Assembly (NCBI GenBank): GCA_045128915.1
Contig: JBGVIT010000013.1
Coordinates: 1 to 64,000 of the forward strand
Direction of reading: 5' to 3'
DNA from: RGIG9115 sp045128915
GTDB taxonomy: Bacteria; Bacillota; Clostridia; UBA1381
Length of the DNA: 64,000 nucleotides
Part shown: in pieces, positions 36,097-44,752 of the stretch
Position numbering within the stretch: the stretch's first letter is position 1
Layout of the letters: every line of letters begins with the position of its first letter
The notes under the pieces: model-generated
Told to the model about the DNA's origin: nothing
Database searches by the model: none
The model's input: the letters and a program-made list of their open reading frames with translations, nothing else
Program-made: the position numbers and the translations under genes

Positions 36097-36897
36097 TTAA
36101 TTCAACTCATCTAAAAAGCCAAATGTGTCACTATCGTATTTTGTGGCTCTGTATTCAAGACCGATATATCCGTCATAATCCATCCTCAAAATTTCATTCA
36201 AAATTGAAACATAGTCAACATTACCGGTACCGGGTTCGTGGCGTCCTGGAGCATCTGCTACATGAAAGTGCCCTATTCTTTTTATATTTCTCCTGATTTC
36301 TTCAATATCGAAATCGCCCATCATATTTTGATGATAAATATCATAAAGTATTTTTATATTAGGACAATCAACACGCTCAACAATTTCTAAAACAGGAGTT
36401 ACATAAGGCATAGAATAACCTACTCTGTCAAATGAGTTAAGAGGCTCTACAATAAGCGTTACATCATTTTCTTCAACAATAGGAGCCGCAGCCTTTAAGC
36501 ATTTATAGACATTTTCCTTTTGTTCCTCTAAAGTAAAAGCCTTAGTTTCGTCGCCAATCAACACGATCATTGCTTTAGCACCCAATTTTTTATACACGGG
36601 TATACTTTCCTTAAGCGCTGAGATAAATTCCTCAACCCTACCTGTATTAAGAATGCCGCGTAAAAGATCATTAGACAGCTTTTCATCGGAAGAGTCCATA
36701 TTAAATATAGAAATCTTCATATCAAGCTCGTTTAGCTTTCTTAAAACCATATCTATATCTTTAATTGTCCATCTCCAGAATTCTATGGTGTTTATTCCGC
36801 TTCTTTTCACAGCCTCAAATCGGTCAAAAAAGTCATGAGAGGCAAACATCATGTCGATACAAACACTTATTTTATTTGTCAAATTTTGATTTTTCAT
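36097..36897 (-). CDS. TIM-barrel sugar isomerase/epimerase (AP_endonuc_2; hydroxypyruvate-isomerase-like)
   Basis: ATG 36897 follows AAAGGATT and overlaps the end of the preceding gene by 26 bases. The 266-residue protein belongs to the xylose-isomerase-like barrels: VEEFISALKESIPVYKKLGA, LIVEPLNSFDRVGYSMP (metal Glu), ILYDIYHQNMMGDF (Asp and His of the metal site), IGHFHVADAPGRHEPGTG (His, and the RxEPG signature typical of Hyi) and YIGLEYRAT (Glu). The nearest known role is hydroxypyruvate isomerase, but related proteins epimerise or cleave 3-keto-sugars made by Gfo/Idh/MocA enzymes. Both options fit this operon. Confidence 0.88.
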   Translation of the reverse strand: MKNQNLTNKISVCIDMMFASHDFFDRFEAVKRSGINTIEFWRWTIKDIDMVLRKLNELDMKISIFNMDSSDEKLSNDLLRGILNTGRVEEFISALKESIPVYKKLGAKAMIVLIGDETKAFTLEEQKENVYKCLKAAAPIVEENDVTLIVEPLNSFDRVGYSMPYVTPVLEIVERVDCPNIKILYDIYHQNMMGDFDIEEIRRNIKRIGHFHVADAPGRHEPGTGNVDYVSILNEILRMDYDGYIGLEYRATKYDSDTFGFLDELN

Positions 36898-38188
36898 AAT
36901 AATCCTTTGGCTCCATATCAATCATTTCCCAATCTTCGGGTGCTGCTCCGAAATCAGGTATATCAAGCAAAACCCCGCCTTGCATAGCAGATTTGTGTGC
37001 AACAAGTCCTGGTACCATCCATCGTGCCGACTCCCAAACATTACACGGAGGAAGCTTGCCGCTTACAACAGCTCTGCAGAAGTCATCAACAAGGAATGGA
37101 TGTGATCCATTATGGTTATTCGACACTTCACCTCTGAAATCAACAGGCAACCTTGACTGGTCATGTATTGGCGAATGACCCACAATAGCATCCATACCAA
37201 TCGGGCTTCTATCAGGGATCCATTTTCTACCCCTGAATCCTTCTTCAATTTTACCATCACGTAAAGCCAGATATTTTTTAGGCATAAGCAAATCAGAAAC
37301 ACGCTCAAGGTGTATCTCTCCTTTTTTTCCTTCTCTGTCAGGCAGGTCAACAGTCTGGAAATAATGAACATCAGAGATATTCTCGTACGCACCCTGTTCA
37401 CCGTAAAAAGATGTAATAAATGTACTCGGCTTATTTATACCGCATCTACGAAATTCGTTGATACGGACAACTCCGCCGCCTGACATCTGAAATACTGCTG
37501 TTTCGTTTGAATATGGATTATCCCAGTAGTTTTTACCCTCGCCATAAATATCATCGGGATATGAATCTCTAAACCCTACACAGGACACTTTTGTTGCATA
37601 TTGATTAATAGCAGAGAACACCATTGAAATTGAATGTGAGGGATAGAACATAGGCGGAATACCCGCAACCTTTCTCCATTCTGCACCGTTAGTTTTGTTA
37701 AATGCACAATACATTTCGCGAATATCATGATAGTATTGAGCTTCAGCATATACAAATGGACCAAAAGCTCCCTCTTTATACTTATCACGACAATAAATTG
37801 CACAGGGATAATAGTAACAGGTTTCACCCATCATATATATAAGTCGCTTTTCTTCTACAAGCTTTACAATTTGTTCAATTTCCTCAATTGTACATCCCAC
37901 AGGAACTGCAGAATAAACGTGTTTACCTGCCTCCAATGCCTTTATAACCATAGGTCCATGAAGATGACGTTGTGTAAAAATACCAACACTATCAAGCTCC
38001 GGCATCTTTTCAAGCATTTCATCATAAGATGCAAAAGTACGCACACCACATTCTTTTTCAGCTTCTTCACGATACTTTTCTGAAAGATCCGCAACAACTA
38101 CCTCATCAACATCAGGATGAAGACAAAAAAGTCTCACAAAATCTCGTGAAAAATCACCATAACCTACAATACCTATTTTAAATCCCAT
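36872..38188 (-). CDS. Gfo/Idh/MocA-family oxidoreductase lacking the usual catalytic Lys
   Basis: The 438-residue protein has a Rossmann domain (IGIVGYGDFSRDF, residues 5-17) and a long alpha/beta domain. The motif that normally reads EKP, with the catalytic lysine, is here HVYSAVPVGCTIEE, so that Lys is missing. Further conserved parts are ERVSDLLMPKKYLALRDG and the region around VWESARWMVPGLVAHKSAM. It is longer than most members (about 340-390). It follows the glycyl radical enzyme gene by 17 bases and overlaps the TIM-barrel gene. It may bind substrate or catalyse without that lysine. Confidence 0.85.
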   Translation of the reverse strand: MGFKIGIVGYGDFSRDFVRLFCLHPDVDEVVVADLSEKYREEAEKECGVRTFASYDEMLEKMPELDSVGIFTQRHLHGPMVIKALEAGKHVYSAVPVGCTIEEIEQIVKLVEEKRLIYMMGETCYYYPCAIYCRDKYKEGAFGPFVYAEAQYYHDIREMYCAFNKTNGAEWRKVAGIPPMFYPSHSISMVFSAINQYATKVSCVGFRDSYPDDIYGEGKNYWDNPYSNETAVFQMSGGGVVRINEFRRCGINKPSTFITSFYGEQGAYENISDVHYFQTVDLPDREGKKGEIHLERVSDLLMPKKYLALRDGKIEEGFRGRKWIPDRSPIGMDAIVGHSPIHDQSRLPVDFRGEVSNNHNGSHPFLVDDFCRAVVSGKLPPCNVWESARWMVPGLVAHKSAMQGGVLLDIPDFGAAPEDWEMIDMEPKDYYEKSKFDK

Positions 38189-38205
38189 TTTAAATCCTCC
38201 TTTGA

Positions 38206-40431
38206 TTACATTCCTGTTAAAAATCTATCTACAACCAACTGCCTGAACTCCGGTGAAAGCGATACAAAGTATGCGGTAAATCCTGTTACTCTTACAACTA
38301 AATCCGGATATAATTCAGGATTTTCATTTGCCTTAAGCAACTTCTCTTTATCTAAAATATTAATATTTATTAAAGTTCCACCAAGGTTAAAATGCCCTTC
38401 AATGAGTTCCATAACCCTGTCTACACAGCCTTCCCGCATAGTCAAAAGCGGATCAAATTCAATTTGCAGAGGTGCAGTGTTACCCCAACCGCATTGAACT
38501 AAAGCTATACCCGTTGACTGAGCAGTTGCAGCACCATCTTTTCTGAATCCCGGATTGGGATTTGCTCCGTGTGACACAGGCTCACCGGCTCTTCTGCCAT
38601 TCGGTGTTGCAGACACTGCCTTTCCGTATTCAATAGTTCTCGCCCAACTGAACCAACCAGGAATTAACTGTCTGCCTTCCGGCATTTTATGATTTCTCAT
38701 GGTTTCAACAAAGCAATCTCTGATTTTTGCAGCCCATCTGTCAGAAATTGTATCGCCACCACAATACTTAGGTGATTGAGCAAGCATAAGCCTTACTCGC
38801 TCTCCCATAATGCCTTCATAATTGTTTTCAAGATTTTCGTATACTGTATCCCAATCTAAAACTTTTTCTTTTTGTATGCGTAATGTCAGCGCCCCAAATG
38901 AATCCGCAACAACAGCCAGTCCTATACCGTCAATACCTACAGTATAAAGCTTTGCAACACGGGATATATCCTCACCTTTTTCAAGGGTATCTTCCATCAT
39001 CAGGTTCATAATAAGTTCGGGTGTAACATCAGCCTGATGGTCTATGTGAAGATTAATTCCGTCAGCAGTTACTTTTACCGCTCGTTTCATATGTTCTCCA
39101 AACAATTCAAAGAGTCTGTCTGTTGATTTGTTTTCTTCGGATTTCATATCAAACAAAGCCTGCTCAAAAACTTTTGCTATATTTATCTTAACGGTGTCAT
39201 TCATAGGAAATTCCTTACCCGGAACGCACATCCAGTTGCACCCCACAGCAATTCTTTCCCTTGCGGTTTTCTTATCCACACCTTCGTTTCTCATATATCC
39301 CTCAGACAAATTTTTATCTGAACAGAACCTTGGCCAGCCGTTTTTATTCTTAACAAGATACCATACTGCCTTACGGAAAAACTCACGGTCACAGTTTTCA
39401 TGATATCTTACTGTGATATTGGCAGAAACATTAATTGCATCACACGCCTCTAAAATCAGGTAAGACAGCTTGTTGGTCATATCATTATCATTTTCGTCAA
39501 CACCTGACACCTGATAATACATCGTATCATTAAGTATAAGATTGGCAATTAAGAATTTAGCCTTTTCGTCATCGAGAATACCATTTTTTATATCATTCTC
39601 GTAATAGGGATAAAGCATCACATCAAGCTGAAAGCCTGCACCGTCACGGGTGTATATACGGGATGCACAGTTAAAGTAAACTGTCCACTGACAAACTTCA
39701 TAAAAAGTCTTTGGAACGCCTGTACGAATATTTTTATTCACTTCAAGCATTTCCATCAGGCTTTCTTTTATTTCGGGACGTGTTTCAATCGAAATAAGGC
39801 GCTCTATTTCTGCTATGTGTCGGTCGATAAAGCGTATGATAGCTAACACACATTTTTCTTCTGCATCATAAAAGTCTTTTTTATCAGGGTTGATTTCACG
39901 ATATTTTTTTATCTTATCCAGAAAACCGCCAAACCCCAATTCAAAGCCAATTGAATAATCACATGCCAGATGTGCATCAGAATCAATACCTGTTTGAATA
40001 TTGTATCTTTTCTGTTCTTCTTTTAAATGGTCATAAGGGAATCTTTCCTCGTCCCAGCGTTTTGAAAACTGAGCATTAATCTCTTTTTCAAAGTGTTTGA
40101 GTTTCTTATCTTTTTTTATCCAATCAGGCAGATAGTGAGTATCTCCACGATAATTTACCAGCATATCACGCCATCTGCCACAAAGCATCTCCAACGGGTC
40201 TACATACGGCGGATGAGCATCAATAACGCGGCAGAAATTTTCACTCATTCCATCATTACCATAAAAACTACCGTTACTGCTGTTGTACCAAGGCTCAACA
40301 TGATAACCCTCAGGTAACGGAACAGTGCCGTAGTCATCCATATCAACATAACCGTTTTGTTTCTTTTTCAACAGGGTATGTTGAATTTTTGTTTCGCGTA
40401 TAGCACGAAGCCTGTCACTATATGTAAGCAT
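38206..40431 (-). CDS. Glycyl radical enzyme (PFL-like) of unknown substrate, copy 1
   Basis: The 741-residue protein has the PFL-like barrel and the C-terminal radical domain RVTGFTAYF with the radical at Gly717. The expected thiyl site is GCNWMCVPG with Cys398 (and Cys402). Known glycyl radical dehydratases and lyases have GCVE here, so the acid/base Glu is absent. Other family landmarks are present: DAHLACDYSIGFELGFGG (157 region), PGWFSWARTIEYGKAVSATP and NGRRAGEPVSHGANPNPG. Its activase is encoded at 35306. It is flanked by sugar-type dehydrogenases, so a C-O or C-C cleavage of a sugar or sugar acid is the likely reaction; the substrate cannot be named. It is strictly anaerobic by nature. 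Confidence 0.9.
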   Translation of the reverse strand: MLTYSDRLRAIRETKIQHTLLKKKQNGYVDMDDYGTVPLPEGYHVEPWYNSSNGSFYGNDGMSENFCRVIDAHPPYVDPLEMLCGRWRDMLVNYRGDTHYLPDWIKKDKKLKHFEKEINAQFSKRWDEERFPYDHLKEEQKRYNIQTGIDSDAHLACDYSIGFELGFGGFLDKIKKYREINPDKKDFYDAEEKCVLAIIRFIDRHIAEIERLISIETRPEIKESLMEMLEVNKNIRTGVPKTFYEVCQWTVYFNCASRIYTRDGAGFQLDVMLYPYYENDIKNGILDDEKAKFLIANLILNDTMYYQVSGVDENDNDMTNKLSYLILEACDAINVSANITVRYHENCDREFFRKAVWYLVKNKNGWPRFCSDKNLSEGYMRNEGVDKKTARERIAVGCNWMCVPGKEFPMNDTVKINIAKVFEQALFDMKSEENKSTDRLFELFGEHMKRAVKVTADGINLHIDHQADVTPELIMNLMMEDTLEKGEDISRVAKLYTVGIDGIGLAVVADSFGALTLRIQKEKVLDWDTVYENLENNYEGIMGERVRLMLAQSPKYCGGDTISDRWAAKIRDCFVETMRNHKMPEGRQLIPGWFSWARTIEYGKAVSATPNGRRAGEPVSHGANPNPGFRKDGAATAQSTGIALVQCGWGNTAPLQIEFDPLLTMREGCVDRVMELIEGHFNLGGTLININILDKEKLLKANENPELYPDLVVRVTGFTAYFVSLSPEFRQLVVDRFLTGM

Positions 40432-40456
40432 ATTTCTTTATTCCTCCATTTGGTTT

Positions 40457-41557
40457 TTACAGCACCCGTTCAACTTCTTCTCTTTGCTTTGATATTGAGG
40501 ATTTCATAGCCGCATCAAGCAACGCAATAACCTGAATGTTCCAGTCAAGTGTCAATGTTTTATGAAGAGGTATGTTGTTTGCTTTGCAATATCCGTAATG
40601 GTCGGGCAAGTTTTCTATATGAGGAGTTATTTCATACTCCGGCAGTTCTATTTCATCTCCGCGCATATTTACAGCCTTGACATTTCTATCGGCATCGCAG
40701 TATAAAACGCCTTTTGTGCCTAAAAAGACAGGTCCTGTAGGCAAAGTAATCTGAGGAACTGCCCAGCTTCCTTCTATAATACTATATGAATTTTTATATT
40801 CAACGATAATCGCAACATTATCAGGCGCATTCATATAAGGTGTGCTGTAATTTCCTGCATGAGCCATAACTGAAATTGGCAAATCGTCATTTTCTCTTAT
40901 CCATGTGTTAACCATACAGCCATAGCATCCCATATCAAGAAATGCACCACCACCATATTCGCCCTTATACCACCAAGTAGAAGCTCTTTGCTCGTCTGTA
41001 ATATCTTCAATAGTAGTCATGACTCCCCTGTGTTTTGCTCCCTTTCCCAAAGGACCGGTCATGCCAATTACAAAAAAGCATTTTACCAAATCTCCTATTA
41101 TGCCTGATTTTAAGGCAGCAATTTGCTTATGATAATAAGGTCTCCATGTGAGAGGCCAGTTTATGACCGCCTCTATTCCGGTTTTTTTAACAATCTCTCT
41201 AATTTCTTTAGCTTCCTGTAAATTTAAAGCCATAGGCTTTTCTATACTTACGTTAACGCCTCTTTCAGCGCATGCTTTTACCACTTCAACCTTTCTGACA
41301 TTTTCACAGAGAATAAATGCAATATCAGGCTTTAATTCGTCAAGCATTTGCTTATAATCGTCATAAGGCTTCATATTAAATTTTTTGCTGTTATTTTTTA
41401 AATTCCACGTCCTTGTATATGTGGCATCCGTAAGCTCTTTTGTAAATGGAGGTATATCCGCCATACCAACAAGTTCCATTTGCTCTGCGTTTTTTATGTA
41501 CTCTGTTACTTCGTTTACATGCATATGTGCAAATCCAATAATAACCGCTCTAATCAT
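40457..41557 (-). CDS. Gfo/Idh/MocA dehydrogenase, subtype I, operon 1
   Basis: ATG 41557 follows AAGGTGAT. The 366-residue protein has a Rossmann start (AVIIGFAHMHVNEV) in which AHMHVNE is typical of its subtype, and the catalytic motif VSIEKPMALN with Lys. Subtype marks are EAVINWPLTWRPYY and GPLGKGAKHRG. It shares these with the genes at 51643-52743 and 53887-54951, its paralogs in operon 2. It probably oxidises one hydroxyl of the pathway's sugar. It ends 25 bases before the glycyl radical enzyme. Confidence 0.92.
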   Translation of the reverse strand: MIRAVIIGFAHMHVNEVTEYIKNAEQMELVGMADIPPFTKELTDATYTRTWNLKNNSKKFNMKPYDDYKQMLDELKPDIAFILCENVRKVEVVKACAERGVNVSIEKPMALNLQEAKEIREIVKKTGIEAVINWPLTWRPYYHKQIAALKSGIIGDLVKCFFVIGMTGPLGKGAKHRGVMTTIEDITDEQRASTWWYKGEYGGGAFLDMGCYGCMVNTWIRENDDLPISVMAHAGNYSTPYMNAPDNVAIIVEYKNSYSIIEGSWAVPQITLPTGPVFLGTKGVLYCDADRNVKAVNMRGDEIELPEYEITPHIENLPDHYGYCKANNIPLHKTLTLDWNIQVIALLDAAMKSSISKQREEVERVL

Positions 41558-41576
41558 TTTTTATCACCTTTCTTAT

Positions 41577-42665
41577 TTATTTTTCAAGTTCACTTATCAG
41601 TACAGTTCTTCCTTCTTTTGCAGAAATGTACCCCGCATCCAGAATTGCAGATGTATTAATGGTTTCTTCGGGCTTTACAAACAATTCTTGTTCTCCTCTC
41701 AGGTAATGTGCAAAATTTTCTATTATTCCAAAATGTCCGAAGAATGGATGGTCTGCATGCTTTCCGGGTTCAAGCTCCATCGGATATGTTTCACCATGAT
41801 GATATATTTCCGCCATACCTGTGTTAAGTCCCATCTTTTCGCCGGCAATGGAGATACTGTTTTCATCTTCAAGATTCGCAGCCCAGGTTGCTTTGAATAG
41901 CATTATAATACCATTTTCAAAGGTTACGCTTCCGCTTGCAAAGGATTCAACGTCCATATCCTCAGGTCTGAAATCCTTATTGGAAACAGTCCCAACAAAT
42001 GCGCCTACACGTTTTGGATCAACAATTTCATCAGCATGAACCGTGTGCATTGCTGCTGTAACAGACACGGGCTTTGGGTTTCCTATAAGCCACAGAGCAG
42101 AATCAATAGAGTGACTACCCATATCTAAGAAAGACCCACCACCATTGAATTTTTTGATATGGAATTTGCCCCAGTTAGGTATACCACGACTTCTCACACG
42201 TGAAAACTCACAACTGTAAATTTTTCCGACTTTACCGTCCTTAATTAATTTGTATGCCGCCTGACGTTCGGGCATAAAACGCAATGTCTGGCAAGCTGTA
42301 AGTGTTACTCCCTGCTTCTTTGCAAAGTCGAACATTTCTACCGCATCATCATATGTAATTGCAAGAGGCTTCTCGCATATTACATTAGCCTTATATTCAA
42401 GTGCAGTCATTACAAGCGGCTTGTGTGACATATTCCCTGAGCACACAGAAACCACATCTAATTTCTCTGTCTCAAACATTTCACGTACATCGCCATAGTA
42501 TTTTGGAATATTAAATTCTTCAGCAGTTTGCTTTGCAGCTTCAAGATTTATATCGCATACCGCCACAATTTCATAGAATTCACTAAATCTTTGATAAGCC
42601 GGAATATGAGCGCCTCGTGCTATCATTCCGCAGCTTATGATCCCCACCTTAAATTTTTCAGACAT
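41577..42665 (-). CDS. Gfo/Idh/MocA dehydrogenase, subtype II, operon 1
   Basis: ATG 42665 is preceded by GGAGGT at six bases; an in-frame ATG further up lacks a site. The 362-residue protein has KVGIISCGMIARGAHIPAYQ at the N-terminus, NVICEKPLA with the catalytic Lys, and a C-terminal domain with GIPNWGKFHIKKFNGGGSFL followed by DMGSHSID (conserved His). Its paralog in operon 2 is 52736-53863. It is the first gene of operon 1 and lies 132 bases from the divergent AraC gene. Confidence 0.92.
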   Translation of the reverse strand: MSEKFKVGIISCGMIARGAHIPAYQRFSEFYEIVAVCDINLEAAKQTAEEFNIPKYYGDVREMFETEKLDVVSVCSGNMSHKPLVMTALEYKANVICEKPLAITYDDAVEMFDFAKKQGVTLTACQTLRFMPERQAAYKLIKDGKVGKIYSCEFSRVRSRGIPNWGKFHIKKFNGGGSFLDMGSHSIDSALWLIGNPKPVSVTAAMHTVHADEIVDPKRVGAFVGTVSNKDFRPEDMDVESFASGSVTFENGIIMLFKATWAANLEDENSISIAGEKMGLNTGMAEIYHHGETYPMELEPGKHADHPFFGHFGIIENFAHYLRGEQELFVKPEETINTSAILDAGYISAKEGRTVLISELEK

Positions 42666-42699
42666 AAAAGGACCTCCAATCATAAAATTGTTTTTTCTA

Positions 42700-42728
42700 T
42701 TGATTTTATCATCGAAATATGTTATAAT
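42700..42728 (+). promoter_or_regulatory. Sigma-A-type promoter of the AraC gene at 42798
   Basis: TTGATT (42700-42705) and TATAAT (42723-42728) are 17 bp apart, an ideal spacing, 70 bases before the AraC start. It lies in the divergent gap that must also hold the operon 1 promoter. Confidence 0.75.
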
Positions 42729-42797
42729 CAATGGAGTATTTAAATATTAAATGGTAATAATTAAAGATTTTGATAATTCTCGAAAGGTTATGATAAT

Positions 42798-43640
42798 ATG
42801 ATTTTCCAAAAATTCAATCCGTATTTGCGATATATACAAAAAGTAGTGGGATACAGACCGTATAATGAAATGATTTGCTCTTTTGATTTTCGTATGTTTT
42901 ATGTTTCAAAGGGTACTTTTGATGTGGAATTTTCAGATAATATAAAACATATGGCTCCGGGAGATTGTCTGGTATTTCCGCCCGGAACCCCTTACAAGCT
43001 CAACGTGGATAAATTAAGTAAAACAGAATACTATGTACTGAATTTTGATTTTGACATCAAAAAACACAGTCAACCAGCACGAGCTCCAGTTCCGTCTGAT
43101 ATATTTTCGCCAAATGAAATATTCTCAAATTTTATCATTGAGCCGTTTGATCAAATTATCATTATGCACGCAGCGGATATTCTGGAACCAATACTAAATG
43201 AAATTATCTCTTATAATTCGGATTTGAAAGTGACTTCTAAACATATGCAATCCGCTTTATTAAAAAAAACATTGTGTCACCTGATAATCCTTGACAACGA
43301 AAGAAACAACGGAGAAAAGAAAAATGATTTAATAAAAACAGCAAAGAAATTTATAAAGGAAAACTATTCACAAAATATTACAAACGAAATTATAGCAAAA
43401 AAAATAGGATACCACCCATGTTATTTGAACTCACTCTTTGTTAAACACGAGGGAATCTCACTGCATAAATATGTAGAAACCGTACGCCTTGAACAAGCAA
43501 AAAAGATGCTGAGTTCTTCTGATGAAAAAATTTTTGATATATCAAATAAATGCGGTTTTGCTGATTCATCTTATTTTACTAAGTTCTTTTTAAAACAAGT
43601 CGGAATTACGCCAAAAGATTATCGTAATCTCTCTAAATAA
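42798..43640 (+). CDS. AraC-family regulator divergent from operon 1
   Basis: The 280-residue protein has an N-terminal cupin sensor (DVEFSDNIKHMAPGDCLVFP) and the C-terminal double helix-turn-helix, ending NKCGFADSSYFTKFFLKQVG and ITPKDYRNL. ATG 42798 follows AAAGGTTATG. Transcribed away from operon 1 with a good promoter of its own, it most likely activates operon 1 in response to the pathway substrate. A stem-loop terminator follows at 43685. Confidence 0.9.
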   Translation: MIFQKFNPYLRYIQKVVGYRPYNEMICSFDFRMFYVSKGTFDVEFSDNIKHMAPGDCLVFPPGTPYKLNVDKLSKTEYYVLNFDFDIKKHSQPARAPVPSDIFSPNEIFSNFIIEPFDQIIIMHAADILEPILNEIISYNSDLKVTSKHMQSALLKKTLCHLIILDNERNNGEKKNDLIKTAKKFIKENYSQNITNEIIAKKIGYHPCYLNSLFVKHEGISLHKYVETVRLEQAKKMLSSSDEKIFDISNKCGFADSSYFTKFFLKQVGITPKDYRNLSK

Positions 43641-43684
43641 TAACAAATTATAATAGAAAAAGATAGGTCCTCAATTTATTGCAC

Positions 43685-43722
43685 AAAAATAGCTGAAACC
43701 ATAGTGGAATCAGCTATTTTTG
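43685..43722. terminator. Terminator of the AraC gene
   Basis: AAAAATAGCTGA pairs with TCAGCTATTTTT around a 14-base loop, 45 bases after the stop codon. Confidence 0.8.
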
Positions 43723-43730
43723 TGGTATAA

Positions 43731-43800
43731 TTTTAATATATTTCGTATAAAGACGATATAATCCAGATGCCGTACTTTTTTAGTTATTGCGACACATAAG
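43731..43800 (+). repeat. Direct repeat, copy 1, left of the esterase gene
   Basis: TTTTAATATATTTCGTATAA, then AGACGATATAATCCAGATGCC, then TTTTTTAG recurs in slightly changed form at 44629-44700 on the other side of the esterase gene. This suggests a duplicated target or a moved segment. Confidence 0.6.
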
Positions 43801-43814
43801 GTTTAGATGCATCA

Positions 43815-43950
43815 TCGTTCAAAGGCTCCCTTGTGCAAATGGGGGCTATCAGCGTAGCTGACTGAGGGATTGTTTCATTTTCTTTTATTACAACCTCTTC
43901 GAGTTTGCTTTGCAAATACACCGCCACTTACAGGGAAAACCTTTTTAATC
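43815..43950. repeat. Clostridial palindromic intergenic repeat
   Basis: The sequence AAGGCTCCC, then CAGCGTAGCTGACTGAGGGA, TTGTTTCATTTTCTTTTATT, ACAACCTCTTCGAG and ACTTACAGGGAAAACC has the layout of a palindromic element that I recall as common between genes of Clostridia. The left half pairs imperfectly with the right half. The recognition is from memory, not from a search. Confidence 0.6.
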
Positions 43951-43960
43951 GACATAGCTA

Positions 43961-44602
43961 TCATTTTTTGTGTTTTAAAAACCAATTCATCAGCTCATCA
44001 CCTGCATATGCCACATCCCATGCATTATGACCATAGCCATAGCAGATTTTAAGTTCAGCAGTACCACCATTCTTACTTATAGCTTTTAACATAGTAACAC
44101 TCTCAGAAATTGGAACGATTTCATCTTGATCACCGTGATACATCATTACTGGTATATGCTTTATAATTCCACCATTCCAACAAATACCACTTCCACATAT
44201 AGGTGCAATTGCCGCAAATCTTTCAGGTTGTGCCATAGCAAGCATCCAAGTCCCGGTACCTCCCATACTAAACCCGGTAAGATAAATTCTGTCACGGTCT
44301 ATGGGAAGTTCTTCACATATATAATCTAAAAAAGCACATAGAGACTCTGTGAAACATCCCCAATATTTTTCAAAAGGACATTGTGGCGCAATATATATAA
44401 ATGGATAATCTGCTCCATCTTCTCTCATATGCTTTGCGTATCCATGACGTGAAGCAACATCTAAATCATCTCCACGTTCCCCAGCACCATGCAAGAAAAA
44501 TACTAATGGGTAGTTCTTTTTTTCATCATAATCTTTAGGCAAATATTTTACATAATTAAAATTAAAATACTTATCAGATTTCCATTCGTGTTTTGTATAC
44601 AT
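43961..44602 (-). CDS. Alpha/beta-hydrolase, carbohydrate esterase-like
   Basis: The 213-residue cytoplasmic enzyme has a complete triad: FFLHGAGERG (oxyanion strand), Ser in YLTGFSMGGTGTW, Asp in MMYHGDQDEIVP and His in YGYGHNAWD. This matches small acetyl-xylan/feruloyl-esterase and PHB-depolymerase-like hydrolases that remove acyl groups from sugars. No signal peptide is present. It is 150 bases after the Gfo/Idh/MocA gene of operon 2, between two copies of a short repeat, so it may have been added to this operon by transposition. Confidence 0.85.
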   Translation of the reverse strand: MYTKHEWKSDKYFNFNYVKYLPKDYDEKKNYPLVFFLHGAGERGDDLDVASRHGYAKHMREDGADYPFIYIAPQCPFEKYWGCFTESLCAFLDYICEELPIDRDRIYLTGFSMGGTGTWMLAMAQPERFAAIAPICGSGICWNGGIIKHIPVMMYHGDQDEIVPISESVTMLKAISKNGGTAELKICYGYGHNAWDVAYAGDELMNWFLKHKK

Positions 44603-44628
44603 AAATAATCCTCCTTAATTCCACTTAA

Positions 44629-44700
44629 TTTTAATATATTCGTATAAGACTGTACAATCCAAATGCCAATCTTTTTAGCGGTAATTCGTTGAGTCTAAGT
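44629..44700 (+). repeat. Direct repeat, copy 2, right of the esterase gene
   Basis: TTTTAATATATTCGTATAAG, then TACAATCCAAATGCC and CTTTTTAG match copy 1 at 43731-43800 with a few changes. Confidence 0.6.
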
Positions 44701-44752
44701 CGAAAATTCTAATTCGTAATGTACCATTTCCATATCTTTATATAAACAAATA

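Noticed and set aside
38206..40431. Annotation as ordinary pyruvate formate-lyase
   Set aside because: The adjacent Cys-Cys pair of PFL is absent and the context is sugar oxidation, so only family-level naming is justified.
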